DNA from: CAYVIB01 sp964451365
GTDB lineage: Bacteria; Pseudomonadota; Gammaproteobacteria; Pseudomonadales; Cellvibrionaceae
Assembly: GCA_964451365.1 (NCBI GenBank)
Contig: CAYVIB010000020.1
Coordinates: forward strand, 30,215-94,214
Length of the DNA: 64,000 nt
Direction of reading: 5' to 3'
In this document: positions 17,845 through 26,359 of the stretch, piece after piece
Position numbering within the stretch: position 1 is the first letter of the stretch
How the letters are laid out: the number at the start of each line of letters is the position of its first letter
The notes under the pieces: model-generated
What the model saw: only the letters and a program-made list of their open reading frames with translations
What the model was told of the DNA's origin: nothing
The model's database searches: none
Program-made: the position numbers and the translations under genes

Positions 17845-18462
17845 GTGGAATTAGCGTGTTTAGACCTTGAAGGCGTGTTGATACCGGAAATCTGGGTCAA
17901 ATTTGCCGAAAAAACCGGTATCGAGGCCTTAAAGGCCACCACCAGGGACATTGCCGACTACGACGAACTGATGACCATGCGCCTGGGTGAGCTGGACAAG
18001 GCCGGCCTGGGCTTGCGGGAAATCCAGGAAGTGATTACCACCCTGGCCCCGCTCGAGGGTGCCTCGGAGTTTCTCAACTGGTTGCGGGAGCGGTTTCAGG
18101 TCATTATCCTCTCCGACACCTATTACGAATTTGCCGGCCCGTTGATGGCCCAGCTCGGCTGGCCCACCCTGCTCTGCCACAAACTCACCGTGGATGCCTC
18201 CGGCAGAGTGGTGGGTTACAACCTGCGCCAGGCCAACCCCAAGCGCCAGGCCATTGCCGCCTTCAAAACCCTCTACTACCGCACCATCGCCGCCGGCGAC
18301 TCTTATAACGACACCACCATGCTGAAAGAGGCCGATGCCGGCATCCTGTTCAGTGCACCGCAAAATGTGATCGATGAGTTCCCGCAGTTTCCCGCCGTGC
18401 ACACGTATGAGGAATTGAAGCAGGCGTTTATCGATGCCAGTGATCGGGAGATTGTTCTGTAA
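17845..18462 (+). CDS. thrH: Phosphoserine phosphatase / homoserine phosphotransferase ThrH
   Basis: A HAD-family enzyme that hydrolyses phosphoserine; the Pseudomonas ThrH can also transfer the phosphate to homoserine. 205 residues. HAD motif I is LACLDLEGVL (nucleophile Asp7, Glu9), motif II ILSDTYYEF, and motif IV AAGDSYNDTTML. The start is the GTG at 17845, with AGGAG 6 bases before it. This gives MELACLDLEG, colinear with Pseudomonas ThrH; an upstream TTG at 17806 adds 13 unmatched residues. The last 47 bases of the gene are repeated after the scaffold gap. Confidence 0.93.
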   Translation: MELACLDLEGVLIPEIWVKFAEKTGIEALKATTRDIADYDELMTMRLGELDKAGLGLREIQEVITTLAPLEGASEFLNWLRERFQVIILSDTYYEFAGPLMAQLGWPTLLCHKLTVDASGRVVGYNLRQANPKRQAIAAFKTLYYRTIAAGDSYNDTTMLKEADAGILFSAPQNVIDEFPQFPAVHTYEELKQAFIDASDREIVL

Positions 18463-18470
18463 CTTGTAGG

Positions 18471-18570
18471 NNNNNNNNNNNNNNNNNNNNNNNNNNNNNN
18501 NNNNNNNNNNNNNNNNNNNNNNNNNNNNNNNNNNNNNNNNNNNNNNNNNNNNNNNNNNNNNNNNNNNNNN
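18471..18570. other. Assembly gap of exactly 100 N with duplicated 55-base flanks
   Basis: The run of 100 unknown bases is the default size for a gap of unknown length. Bases 18416-18470 and 18571-18625 are identical over 55 bases, ending in cttgtagg. The contigs therefore overlap and the N run is probably artificial. The join falls in the first bases of the palindrome at 18618-18712, a repeat likely to stop a short-read assembler. Confidence 0.95.
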
Positions 18571-18617
18571 TGAAGCAGGCGTTTATCGATGCCAGTGATC
18601 GGGAGATTGTTCTGTAA

Positions 18618-18712
18618 CTTGTAGGACGAGCAAGCATAGCGTCACCTGCCTGATTTGGTGCCTCTAATATGGGATCGGCTGGCGGTGGCACTATGTTTAT
18701 CCGTCCCACAAG
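18618..18712. repeat. BIME-like pair of inverted REP sequences
   Basis: The left arm (18618-18650, starting cttgtaggacgagcaagcat) pairs with the right arm (18681-18712, ending cgtcccacaag) over about three quarters of 32 positions, around a 30-base loop. The core gtaggacgagcaag...gcgtcacctgcc resembles the REP copies at 14730 and 16508. A related copy seems present at 860-940. Confidence 0.65.
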
Positions 18713-18760
18713 CCACAAGTTTTTTCACCTAGCGAAAAGAAGGAAATTTCTCGGAGTGGT

Positions 18761-18920
18761 ACTGCGGGCGGTGAGGTGAGAGGTTTTGAAACCCTCAAAT
18801 CATGGATGACGAGAGACCACTCCATAGCATCCTGCCAACGCGGCATTAGCGCTTCCCTGCACAAGAGCTACAGGGAGGTATTCATGCAATGTCAAAACCT
18901 CTCACATCACCACCTGCAAC
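18761..18920. repeat. 160-bp element with 29-bp imperfect inverted ends
   Basis: Bases 18761-18789 and 18892-18920 are inverted repeats matching at 24 of 29 positions (core gtgagaggttttga). The 102-base interior holds a small hairpin (ccctg...caggg) and no gene. It could be a MITE-like or RNA-forming element. It lies between the scaffold gap and the end of the exporter operon. Confidence 0.5.
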
Positions 18921-18945
18921 TCTCTTGGTGTCCACACCCCAAAAC

Positions 18946-20184
18946 CTAGTCCCGCTGCAGCGCCACAATAGGATCCAACTGCGAAGCCTTAATCGCCGGA
19001 TAAATCCCAAATACCAACCCAATTCCCGTACAAAACAATACCGACACGGCAATAGCGCTGAACGATCCCGCCACCGGCCAGCCGGCAAACGCGGAGATAA
19101 CGCTGGCGAGAGCAAATCCGAGAAAAATACCAATAATGCCGCCGAGCGCGGAAATGGTTACACTCTCGATCATAAACTGCTCGAGAATATTCCGCCGCGT
19201 CGCGCCGACCGCGCGCAGCAATCCAATCTCGTTGGTTCTCTCCAGCACCGTGGCCAGCATTATATTCATAATCCCGATGCCACCCACCAGCAGTGAAATA
19301 CCGGCAACGCAGGACATAATAATATTGAAAATCCGCTGCGTTTCCTTATGTTGATTCAGTAATGCGGCGGGCACAATGATGTTGTAATCCTGTTCGTGAC
19401 CGTGCCGATAGTCCAGCAACTGCGTTAATGTTCGCGAAGCCACCTGTGGATCGATGCCTTCCGCCAGCTCCAGCCGAAAACTATCCAACTCACTGCCGTA
19501 CTGCCGGAATTCAAAACGCTTTAACGCCGTTTGCAGGGGCATGTAAATGCGGTTGTTCTCACCGCTTAACTGGACTCCCTGAAAACTGTCCTTGCTCAAG
19601 TTCTTGCTCTGCAATACGCCGATAACCTTGAGCCACAAGTGATTTATTTTCACGTACTCGCCAATTGCCTGGCCGTCGGGAAACAACTGCGCGGCGGCGG
19701 TAGCACCCAGTACCACCACCTGTTCGAACCGTTTGTTATCCTCCTCATTAAACCAGCGCCCCTGGCCCACATTCAGCCGTGACAACGTTTTATAGCTCGG
19801 CGTCACGCTCAAAACCTCACTGTCGCTTTCACCGGAAAGGCTAAAAAGCGTATGAGTATTTACCTCTTTTTCCGCGCTGTAGCTGACGATAAAAGGCAAC
19901 GTTTCCAGGCTGGCCTCCACATCCTGCAGCGACAGACCCACCGAATGCTTGCGCACCTCGCGCAGGCGCTCGCCCCACACCTGCTTTTCCTCCACCAGAA
20001 TATTACGCACCCCCATCGAATCAATCAGTTTCAGCGCCTCACGCTCAGCGCCTTCGCCTACACTGACCATCGCGATCACCGCGCCGACACCGAAGATCAT
20101 CCCCAGTAACGTTAAAAACGTGCGCAACTTGTGATGCCAGAGTTGCTCCAGCGCTTCAATCAGGTTGGTTTTAAAATTTTTCAC
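18946..20184 (-). CDS. MacB-like ABC transporter permease (FtsX domain)
   Basis: The inner-membrane permease of an ABC export system of the MacB/LolC mechanotransmission type. 412 residues: first membrane helix at about 20-43 (TFLTLLGMIFGVGAVIAMVSVGEG), a large periplasmic domain (about 50-280), and three C-terminal helices (about 285-405) with LVGGIGIMNIMLATVLERTNEIGLLRAVGA, the classic FtsX signature (shown here in shortened reading). It has no fused ATPase; that is the separate gene at 23485-24186. It is the last gene of a five-gene operon and its start overlaps the end of the preceding adaptor gene by one base. Confidence 0.9.
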   Translation of the reverse strand: MKNFKTNLIEALEQLWHHKLRTFLTLLGMIFGVGAVIAMVSVGEGAEREALKLIDSMGVRNILVEEKQVWGERLREVRKHSVGLSLQDVEASLETLPFIVSYSAEKEVNTHTLFSLSGESDSEVLSVTPSYKTLSRLNVGQGRWFNEEDNKRFEQVVVLGATAAAQLFPDGQAIGEYVKINHLWLKVIGVLQSKNLSKDSFQGVQLSGENNRIYMPLQTALKRFEFRQYGSELDSFRLELAEGIDPQVASRTLTQLLDYRHGHEQDYNIIVPAALLNQHKETQRIFNIIMSCVAGISLLVGGIGIMNIMLATVLERTNEIGLLRAVGATRRNILEQFMIESVTISALGGIIGIFLGFALASVISAFAGWPVAGSFSAIAVSVLFCTGIGLVFGIYPAIKASQLDPIVALQRD

Positions 20185-21407
20185 TAATTGACAGGTTCCA
20201 TTAACGCGATTTCGTCGCCTTCTTTTATCCCGGCAATCACTTGTGTCAGGGTCAGGCTTCGCAGGCCGATTTCAATGGGTTGGCGAATATATTCAGCGCC
20301 CCTTTTTAAATATACCCAACGCTCGCCACCCTGCTTGAATACGGCCTGGTTGGGAACGGTGATAACGTTTTCCGCCGACGCCACCCGTACTTTCGCGGAA
20401 AGTTTCTGGCCGGGTTTCATAAATTCCGGATCGGAGTAGTCCAATTGAACGTTAACCTCAAAATATTTTACCGGACTGTTCACGGTACGCGGTGCGGCAA
20501 TGCTGGCGATGGTTTTTACCGAACCCCTGATTTTTTTATCAGGAAAAGCATCCAGTATTAATTCAACTTTTTGTCCGGCTTCCAAACCCGCCGCTTCGGA
20601 TTCCAGCACGTAGACATTGGCCTGCATCTCCTCAAGACTGGGAATCGAGGCGATTTTTGAGCCCGGCCACAACGCCTGCCCAACACGGACTTTTTCACCC
20701 CGCCAGTTTTTTGCGTACAGCAGGATTCCGTCACGCGGTGCCACCACTTCCAGACTGGCCAACGCGTTGTCATGCAACGCAATTGCTTCCGAGTGCGCTT
20801 TGCCGCGCAAGCCCAGCAACTCCAGTTCGGCCGTGCTTTGCTCCACCTGAAAATCTTTCCGCCAGTGAAGGTATTCCTGCTTGGATTCCAGGTACTCCTT
20901 GTTCAGCATCTGGTCGATAATCTCGTTCTTCGAATACACCATAAGATCATCGATGACAAAACGCTCGGCAACCGCCATTTCCTCGTTAACGACACGGGAC
21001 TGTTGTTCCACGGAAAACTGGTTTTGATTAAGGGAACGCTCTGTAAGCGATTTGGATAGCCGGTTTTTCTCCAATTCCAGCATTGCCCGCTCCCGCTGCA
21101 GTTCGTGTTCGCTGCCGTCAAAGCGCGCCACAACTTCACCCTTTTTAACCCGGCTGTTTTCTTCCTTCAGCCAGGCGAGCGTCAGGGTCCCGATATTGCC
21201 GGAAGGTGAATTGATGGGTATTTCCTTTGCCGAGACAAGCTCCCCCTTCGCGGGGATCTCAAATTTAAAACCACCCGGTTCAACTTTCATCGAAAGAACG
21301 GTATTGCCGGGCGACTCATCACCACACCCGGTAATCAACAGCAGGCTGAAAAAATAAAAAAAAGGCCGATTAAATCGCATCAAAAACCATTTTAACAATA
21401 GAAACAT
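20184..21407 (-). CDS. Membrane-fusion (periplasmic adaptor) lipoprotein, third of three
   Basis: An HlyD/MacA-type adaptor that links an inner-membrane exporter with an outer-membrane channel. An N-terminal lipoprotein signal is visible (MRFNRPFFYFF then LLLITGCGDE, with Cys as lipid site). Then come a split biotinyl-lipoyl region (GEVVARFDGS / VVAPRDGILLYAKN), a coiled-coil hairpin (about 110-215) and beta-barrel segments (QKVELILDAFPDKKIRG). ATG at 21407 lies one base after the stop of the preceding gene, suggesting translational coupling. The internal ATG at 21380 gives a more standard-length signal and is a real alternative. Confidence 0.87.
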   Translation of the reverse strand: MFLLLKWFLMRFNRPFFYFFSLLLITGCGDESPGNTVLSMKVEPGGFKFEIPAKGELVSAKEIPINSPSGNIGTLTLAWLKEENSRVKKGEVVARFDGSEHELQRERAMLELEKNRLSKSLTERSLNQNQFSVEQQSRVVNEEMAVAERFVIDDLMVYSKNEIIDQMLNKEYLESKQEYLHWRKDFQVEQSTAELELLGLRGKAHSEAIALHDNALASLEVVAPRDGILLYAKNWRGEKVRVGQALWPGSKIASIPSLEEMQANVYVLESEAAGLEAGQKVELILDAFPDKKIRGSVKTIASIAAPRTVNSPVKYFEVNVQLDYSDPEFMKPGQKLSAKVRVASAENVITVPNQAVFKQGGERWVYLKRGAEYIRQPIEIGLRSLTLTQVIAGIKEGDEIALMEPVN

Positions 21408-21408
21408 A

Positions 21409-22575
21409 TCAGAGGAGAATTTCGTCGCCGGCACTGACGCCATCGCTGATAATAACCGTTCCCGGCTGGCGGCCCGCCAACGTCACCGCCCGCCGCTGTG
21501 TGCCCAGGACGCTGTTTACTCGCACATACGTTTTGTCGTTTTCGTAAATCACCGCGCTGGCTGGCAAACTTATGGCCTTTTTCAACTCGCGGTCGATAAT
21601 TTCCAGCCTGGCCGCCATGCCCGGCCGCATCACTTCAATATCCGGGTCAAGAATTTTAATAACGGCATCGAACACCATGCTGGGCTCCTCCCGCGACTTA
21701 ACGCGCACGATCTGCCCCAGGGAAGCGACTTCGCCGGTAAAGGTTCTCTCCGGAATCGCATCGATAACAATTTTCACCGGTTGACCCAAACGAACCCGGC
21801 TGATCACTTGTTCGGGGATGGTGGTTTCGATAATCATGGTTTCCAGGTTGGGTAGTTCCACCACTTTCTGAATCAGCGATACCTGATCACCCTCCGCGGG
21901 TTTTTCTCCGTCATTGTTGGGAACATAAACGACGATGCCGCCCTTGGGTGCCTTGACTTCCATATCCTGGATGGCCTCTTCCATCTCCGTCACTTCCGCC
22001 TGCAACCTTTTAATTTCCGCCTCGGTAATTTCCATATCCACCTTCGCCTGCGCCCGCTGGTTCGCATTGCGGAACTCGCCAAATTCCAATGCCTTGCGGG
22101 CAATTTGATAATCTATCTTGAGTTTCTTTACCTCAATTTTCGTCATCAGGTTATCGGTGTACCTGGCCTTGAGCTCAGCCTTTTCCATCTCCATTTTTGT
22201 CTCGGCCAGATCGAGTTTCAGCGATTCAAGATTCTGTTCGCTGTTCAGCGCATCACTTTGCAGCTTTTTCTTTTCCGCTTCCAGGCTGTTGCGCAAATCG
22301 CGCAAACGGGCGATCTGTTCCTGGCTGTCAAAGGCCATGACTTTCTGGCCTTTGTTGACCCAGGTACCCTCTTCGATCAGATACGATAATTTATGCCGCC
22401 AGGTATTTTTAATAACCGGCGGCCCCAGCTTCAAGGTTTGTGATGAAGTCAGTTCACCCGTGGATTTTATGCTGAGGCTGATGTTTTCCTCTTTGGCCAC
22501 TATCGAGATCCGGGAATTGTCCGAACAGCCCTGGATAAAAATGAGTGTAACGGACAAAAACAACAGTATCCTCAT
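21409..22575 (-). CDS. Membrane-fusion (periplasmic adaptor) lipoprotein, second of three
   Basis: 388 residues, HlyD/MacA family. The lipoprotein signal is MRILLFLSVTLIFIQGCSD, with the lipid-site Cys at residue 17. It has a lipoyl half-motif GTWVNKGQKVMAFDS, a long heptad-rich coiled coil (about 85-200, with repeated Glu/Lys/Leu), the second lipoyl half MEVKAPKGGIVVYV, a beta-barrel domain, and a membrane-proximal C-terminal domain. Its ATG overlaps the stop of the previous adaptor by four bases (ATGA), a mark of one operon. It differs clearly in sequence from both neighbours, so the three adaptors are not recent copies. Confidence 0.9.
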   Translation of the reverse strand: MRILLFLSVTLIFIQGCSDNSRISIVAKEENISLSIKSTGELTSSQTLKLGPPVIKNTWRHKLSYLIEEGTWVNKGQKVMAFDSQEQIARLRDLRNSLEAEKKKLQSDALNSEQNLESLKLDLAETKMEMEKAELKARYTDNLMTKIEVKKLKIDYQIARKALEFGEFRNANQRAQAKVDMEITEAEIKRLQAEVTEMEEAIQDMEVKAPKGGIVVYVPNNDGEKPAEGDQVSLIQKVVELPNLETMIIETTIPEQVISRVRLGQPVKIVIDAIPERTFTGEVASLGQIVRVKSREEPSMVFDAVIKILDPDIEVMRPGMAARLEIIDRELKKAISLPASAVIYENDKTYVRVNSVLGTQRRAVTLAGRQPGTVIISDGVSAGDEILL

Positions 22576-23519
22576 GTCCCGTCCCCGACTTCCACCAACA
22601 CGCTCATTCCCGGAATCAAACCGTGATCCTGTGACTGGTCAAACTCGATATCCACGTCAATATAGGACGCACTCCCCCAGTATTCCTTTTTTTCCGCCTG
22701 GTTTCCGACGCGAACAATCCTGCCCGGAAGTGTTAATTCAGGCTTGGCATCAAAGCTCAGGCGGATACTGTCATCCATGCCTATCCTGGCCACATCGACT
22801 TCATTCAGCCAGGCTTTTACATGCAGGTCTTCCGTGGAGGGAATTTCAAGAACACTGAAACCGCGTTGCACCATATCCCCGGCCCGTATTTTCGCGCGGG
22901 TCCAAGGGTGCATCACATACATGGCCGTACCGTCCCGGTCGGCCTTCTGGGTCATACTGTCCAGCATCAGCTGCACGCGTTTTAATTCGTTTTTGGCGCT
23001 CGCCACTTCCAATTCACTGCGCTTTTTTTCATTCCGCACATCCTTTTTCTTCACTTCCAAAGCCTTGGCCGCTTCGGCTTTTTCCCGCAGGGCGCGCTTT
23101 AGGGCCAGTTGATGGTTGGCGTATTGGAATTGGCTGATAACGTTTTCGGGGATACTCGCATCCAACCGGGCCTTATCAAGCTCAAACAACGCGACGTCGT
23201 AGCGATGCTCGGTTTCCTTTAGCGCCAGATCCTGGACCAGCACATTTCTTTTGGCTTCCGCGGTGACGCGCCGTAAGGTGGACTCCAGCTGTTCGATATT
23301 GGCTGCCAGGCTGGAAGTATCGTAAACAACCACCGTATCTCCCTTGTTAACTTTTTCGCCCTCCTCGACCATCCACTCTATCTGCATCTGCCAGTGGTCC
23401 GCCTTGGGCGTCACAAACACCTGCGAGCTCTTGGCTTCAACAGTGCCGCTCAACAAAAGTTGAGCGTGACTACCGGCGCTAACGCTAACCAGCAACAGCG
23501 CGATCAGATTTCTGAACAT
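22572..23519 (-). CDS. Membrane-fusion (periplasmic adaptor) protein, first of three
   Basis: 315 residues with a cleavable-type signal peptide (MFRNLIALLLVSVSAGSHAQ) rather than a lipobox, unlike the next two adaptors. The lipoyl half-motif EEGEKVNKGDTVVVYDTSS, a coiled coil (about 75-185) and DLHVKAWLNEVDVARIG of the barrel domain are visible. The C-terminal membrane-proximal domain is short. Its first 35 bases overlap the end of the upstream ATPase gene in another frame. It may be a shorter partner in a mixed adaptor ring; that is inference. Confidence 0.87.
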   Translation of the reverse strand: MFRNLIALLLVSVSAGSHAQLLLSGTVEAKSSQVFVTPKADHWQMQIEWMVEEGEKVNKGDTVVVYDTSSLAANIEQLESTLRRVTAEAKRNVLVQDLALKETEHRYDVALFELDKARLDASIPENVISQFQYANHQLALKRALREKAEAAKALEVKKKDVRNEKKRSELEVASAKNELKRVQLMLDSMTQKADRDGTAMYVMHPWTRAKIRAGDMVQRGFSVLEIPSTEDLHVKAWLNEVDVARIGMDDSIRLSFDAKPELTLPGRIVRVGNQAEKKEYWGSASYIDVDIEFDQSQDHGLIPGMSVLVEVGDGT

Positions 23520-24186
23520 GATGGATTTTCTCTATTTTTCCGTCGCGCATATGAATTACTTTCTGCGCGTATTCGGCAATTTCCGCCTCGTGGGTAACCA
23601 GAATAATCGTTTGCCCGCCCCGGTGGAGCTCGGTAAACAATTCCATAATTTCAACCGAGGTTTTACTGTCGAGGGCGCCGGTGGGCTCATCGGCAAAAAT
23701 GATTTTTGGATTGTTTACCAGCGCCCGGGCAATGGCGACGCGCTGGCGTTGCCCACCGGACAGTTGATTCGGCAGATGCATTAAACGAGCGCCGAGGCCA
23801 ACCCGCTCCAACATTTTTTTTGCCCGTCCCCGCGCCTCTTCCTTCGGAACATCGCTGTAGCGCAAGGGCAGCATCACGTTCCGCACACAATCGAGGCGAG
23901 GCTGCAGATGAAAACTTTGGAATACAAAGCCAATATCGCGGTTGCGCACGCCGGCAAGTTCATCATCGTTCATTTTGCTGACTTCCCTGCCGGCAAGTTT
24001 ATAGCTGCCGCTGGTGGGCTGATCGAGACAACCGAGAATATTCATCAACGTTGACTTGCCGGAGCCGGACGGCCCCATAATGGCAACAAACTCATTTTCC
24101 CCAATTTCCAGCGAGAGATCGGAAACGGCAACCACTTCGGTGTCGCCCGAGGAGTAGGTTTTTCTCAAATGATTTAACTGCAGCAT
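23485..24186 (-). CDS. ABC transporter ATPase, MacB/LolD-type
   Basis: The ATP-hydrolysing subunit of the exporter encoded by this operon. 233 residues: Walker A GPSGSGKST (about 38-46), Q-loop VFQSFHLQ, signature LSGGQRQRVAIARAL, Walker B IIFADEPTGALD, and H-loop LVTHEAE. The type matches the MacB/LolD/FtsE group, which pairs with FtsX-type permeases such as the one at 18946-20184. It is the first gene of the operon, about 240 bases from the cysB terminator. No outer-membrane TolC-like gene is in the operon, so the channel would be shared from elsewhere. Confidence 0.95.
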   Translation of the reverse strand: MLQLNHLRKTYSSGDTEVVAVSDLSLEIGENEFVAIMGPSGSGKSTLMNILGCLDQPTSGSYKLAGREVSKMNDDELAGVRNRDIGFVFQSFHLQPRLDCVRNVMLPLRYSDVPKEEARGRAKKMLERVGLGARLMHLPNQLSGGQRQRVAIARALVNNPKIIFADEPTGALDSKTSVEIMELFTELHRGGQTIILVTHEAEIAEYAQKVIHMRDGKIEKIHHVQKSDRAVAG

Positions 24187-24374
24187 GGTAACACTATATT
24201 ACCTTGATCCAGGTCGACAAAGCGTCAGCGACCCGCAAGCGGAACGAAATTATCGGACAGAACATTATTGTTACTTTTTCTGGGAGCTGTAAATTCAATG
24301 GTTCAAAGCATCTTCTGACACGGGCAGGCACCGATTGTTTTCATAAAATGTGGTGCCGCGGGCTGTGTTGTCAA

Positions 24375-24407
24375 TAAAAAAAGCCGGCTCACTACAACCG
24401 GCTTTTT
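24375..24407 (-). terminator. Rho-independent terminator of cysB
   Basis: AAAAAGCCGG and CCGGCTTTTT form a strong stem with a short loop. On the minus strand it is followed by a run of T residues. It lies about 20 bases after the cysB stop. Confidence 0.9.
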
Positions 24408-24428
24408 CGTCACTGCACGATAAAAAAC

Positions 24429-25403
24429 TTAATAATCAGGCAGCTCTATTTTGGAAAACAATTCATCGAGTTCAACCTTGGAATGCCGATTAAACGCTTC
24501 GTTCACCAGGTCTTTTGTCAGATGCGGCGCAAATTGCTCGATAAATTCATACATAAACCCGCGCAGGAAGGTACCGCGACGAAAACCGATTTTTGTGGTA
24601 CTGGCGCGGAACAGGTGACTCGCGTCCAGCGCCACCAGGTCGCTGTCCTCTTCCTCGTCGTAGGCCATTTTAGCCACGATACCAATACCCAGCCCCAACC
24701 GCACATAGGTTTTGATGACGTCGGCGTCGGCGGCGGTAAAAACCACCTTGGGCGCGAGACCATGCTCCATAAAGGCTTCATCCAGCTTGGAGCGACCGGT
24801 AAAGCCGAACACGTAAGTCACGATAGGGTATTTCGCCACCTCTTCCAGGCTGAGCATCGACAACTGGCAGAGCGGATGGCTCTTGGGTACCAGAATGCAG
24901 CGATTCCAGCGGTAACACGGCAGCATGATCAGGTCACTGAACAACTCCATCGCCTCTGTGGCAATGGCGAAATCCACCGAGCCGTCCGCCGCCATTTCGG
25001 AAATCTGCATCGGCGTGCCCTGGTGCATATGCAGGGAAACGTCCGGGTATTTCTCGATAAACCCCCGAATCACCCCCGGCAGTGCGTAGCGTGCCTGGGT
25101 GTGGGTGGTGGCAATCGAAAGGCTACCTTTTTTCTCGTTGCTGAATTCCTGCGCGACCTGCTTGATACTCTCGACTTTTCGAAGTATCTCACCGGCGGTT
25201 CGCAGAATGGCTTCACCCGCTGGAGTAATACGGGTGAGGTGTTTTCCGCTACGGGAAAATATTTCCACCCCCAACTCGTCTTCAAGCAGTCGAATCTGCT
25301 TGCTGATACCCGGCTGGGAGGTGTACAGGCTTTGGGCCGTGGCCGACACGTTAAGTTCGTGGTGGGCAACTTCCCAAATATAACGCAACTGCTGCAGTTT
25401 CAT
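24429..25403 (-). CDS. cysB: LysR-family transcriptional regulator CysB
   Basis: The activator of sulfur-assimilation genes, responsive to N-acetylserine. 324 residues, the usual CysB size. The N-terminal winged HTH begins MKLQQLRYIWEVAHHELNVSATA, with the recognition helix in SQPGISKQIRLLEDELG. The effector domain (about 90-300) has TTHTQARYALPGVIRGF, conserved in CysB, with the Thr at the sulfate/acetylserine site. It has its own terminator at 24375-24407. It is divergent from a TauE-type permease gene across an AT-rich region that may contain its operators. The target gene cysH lies at 16909-17637. Confidence 0.95.
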   Translation of the reverse strand: MKLQQLRYIWEVAHHELNVSATAQSLYTSQPGISKQIRLLEDELGVEIFSRSGKHLTRITPAGEAILRTAGEILRKVESIKQVAQEFSNEKKGSLSIATTHTQARYALPGVIRGFIEKYPDVSLHMHQGTPMQISEMAADGSVDFAIATEAMELFSDLIMLPCYRWNRCILVPKSHPLCQLSMLSLEEVAKYPIVTYVFGFTGRSKLDEAFMEHGLAPKVVFTAADADVIKTYVRLGLGIGIVAKMAYDEEEDSDLVALDASHLFRASTTKIGFRRGTFLRGFMYEFIEQFAPHLTKDLVNEAFNRHSKVELDELFSKIELPDY

Positions 25404-25576
25404 ATTCCCTCCACTTGGCGGCAGTCGAAACCCTTATAGAACTATCTGAAGGTCAAAAAGCGGCCATTCAGGGTGTTTCATTATAAAAATATAAGAAAAT
25501 ATTCTTTTGAAGAATAGTTATAAATAATTATATTTGCCAGTCAATTTTGTAATTTAGCAGCAGGAAAGCGCTTCTT
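25404..25576. promoter_or_regulatory. AT-rich divergent promoter region between cysB and the TauE-type gene
   Basis: 173 bases between two divergent starts. The part 25480-25545 is very AT-rich, with repeated ttataa/aaatat and agaaaatattct...agaatagttat forming partial dyads. CysB-type sites are AT-rich and degenerate, so autoregulation and control of the permease is plausible, but no site can be assigned by eye. Confidence 0.4.
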
Positions 25577-26359
25577 ATGGATTTGATCTTCTATATCTTC
25601 GCCGGAGCGGCCGTGGGGCTTGCGGTTGGCCTGACCGGCGTGGGCGGTGGATCGCTGATGACCCCACTGCTGATTCTGTGGGGCGTGCCGGAAAAAGTCG
25701 CCATCGGCACAGACCTTCTGTACGCAGCCGCCACTAAAAGTGGGGCCATGTACTCCCATCATCGGCAAAAAAATGTGAACTGGAGGCTGGTCACCACCCT
25801 GGCCGCCGGTAGCATTCCCGCGTCCCTGGCCACCAGTTATGTAATTAAGCACTACCTCAACGGCGACCGCGATTACAGTGCCCTGCTGACCCACAGCCTG
25901 GGCTTTATGCTTATCGCCACCGCCTTCGTTATTCTTTTCAAAAGCTGGATCCGCCGGGAGGCCGAAGCCGATGACCTGGTAATCAGTTGGGTTCACCGCC
26001 ACGCGACCCCGGTGACCTTTATTGCAGGAATCGCGCTGGGCATTCTGGTAACGCTGTCCTCAGTGGGCGCCGGCGCCTTCTGTGCGGCCCTGCTTCTGAT
26101 GCTGTACCCGAGGCTGCCGGCGATAAAGGTGGTGGGAACGGATATCACCCACGCGGTGCCGTTGACTCTGGTAGCCGGGCTGGGGCATCTATGGAACAGC
26201 AACGTGGATTTCCAACTACTGGCTGGCCTGCTGATCGGCTCCCTGCCAGCGGTTCATTTTGCTTCCAAGGCGGCCGCGAAAGTCCCCAACAGTGTTCTCC
26301 AGCCAATATTGGCCTCACTGCTGCTTATTATCGGAACCAAGTTCGCCTTTTTTCAATAG
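25577..26359 (+). CDS. TauE/SafE-family sulfite/organosulfur exporter-like permease
   Basis: 260 residues with about eight hydrophobic segments in two repeated halves, each opening with a Gly-rich motif: GLTGVGGGSLMTPLLI (about 19-34) and LSSVGAGAFCAALLL (about 155-169). This is the DUF81/TauE family, which moves sulfite, sulfoacetate or related anions across the inner membrane. Its place divergent from cysB supports a sulfur role. The gene's last 45 bases overlap, tail to tail, the 5'-nucleotidase gene on the other strand. Confidence 0.88.
   Translation: MDLIFYIFAGAAVGLAVGLTGVGGGSLMTPLLILWGVPEKVAIGTDLLYAAATKSGAMYSHHRQKNVNWRLVTTLAAGSIPASLATSYVIKHYLNGDRDYSALLTHSLGFMLIATAFVILFKSWIRREAEADDLVISWVHRHATPVTFIAGIALGILVTLSSVGAGAFCAALLLMLYPRLPAIKVVGTDITHAVPLTLVAGLGHLWNSNVDFQLLAGLLIGSLPAVHFASKAAAKVPNSVLQPILASLLLIIGTKFAFFQ

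Noticed and set aside
18428..18718. Minus-strand frame running across the N gap
   Set aside because: The frame is kept open only by unknown bases.
24483..25439. 318-codon plus-strand frame opposite cysB
   Set aside because: Mirrors cysB exactly; the translation has no recognisable family.
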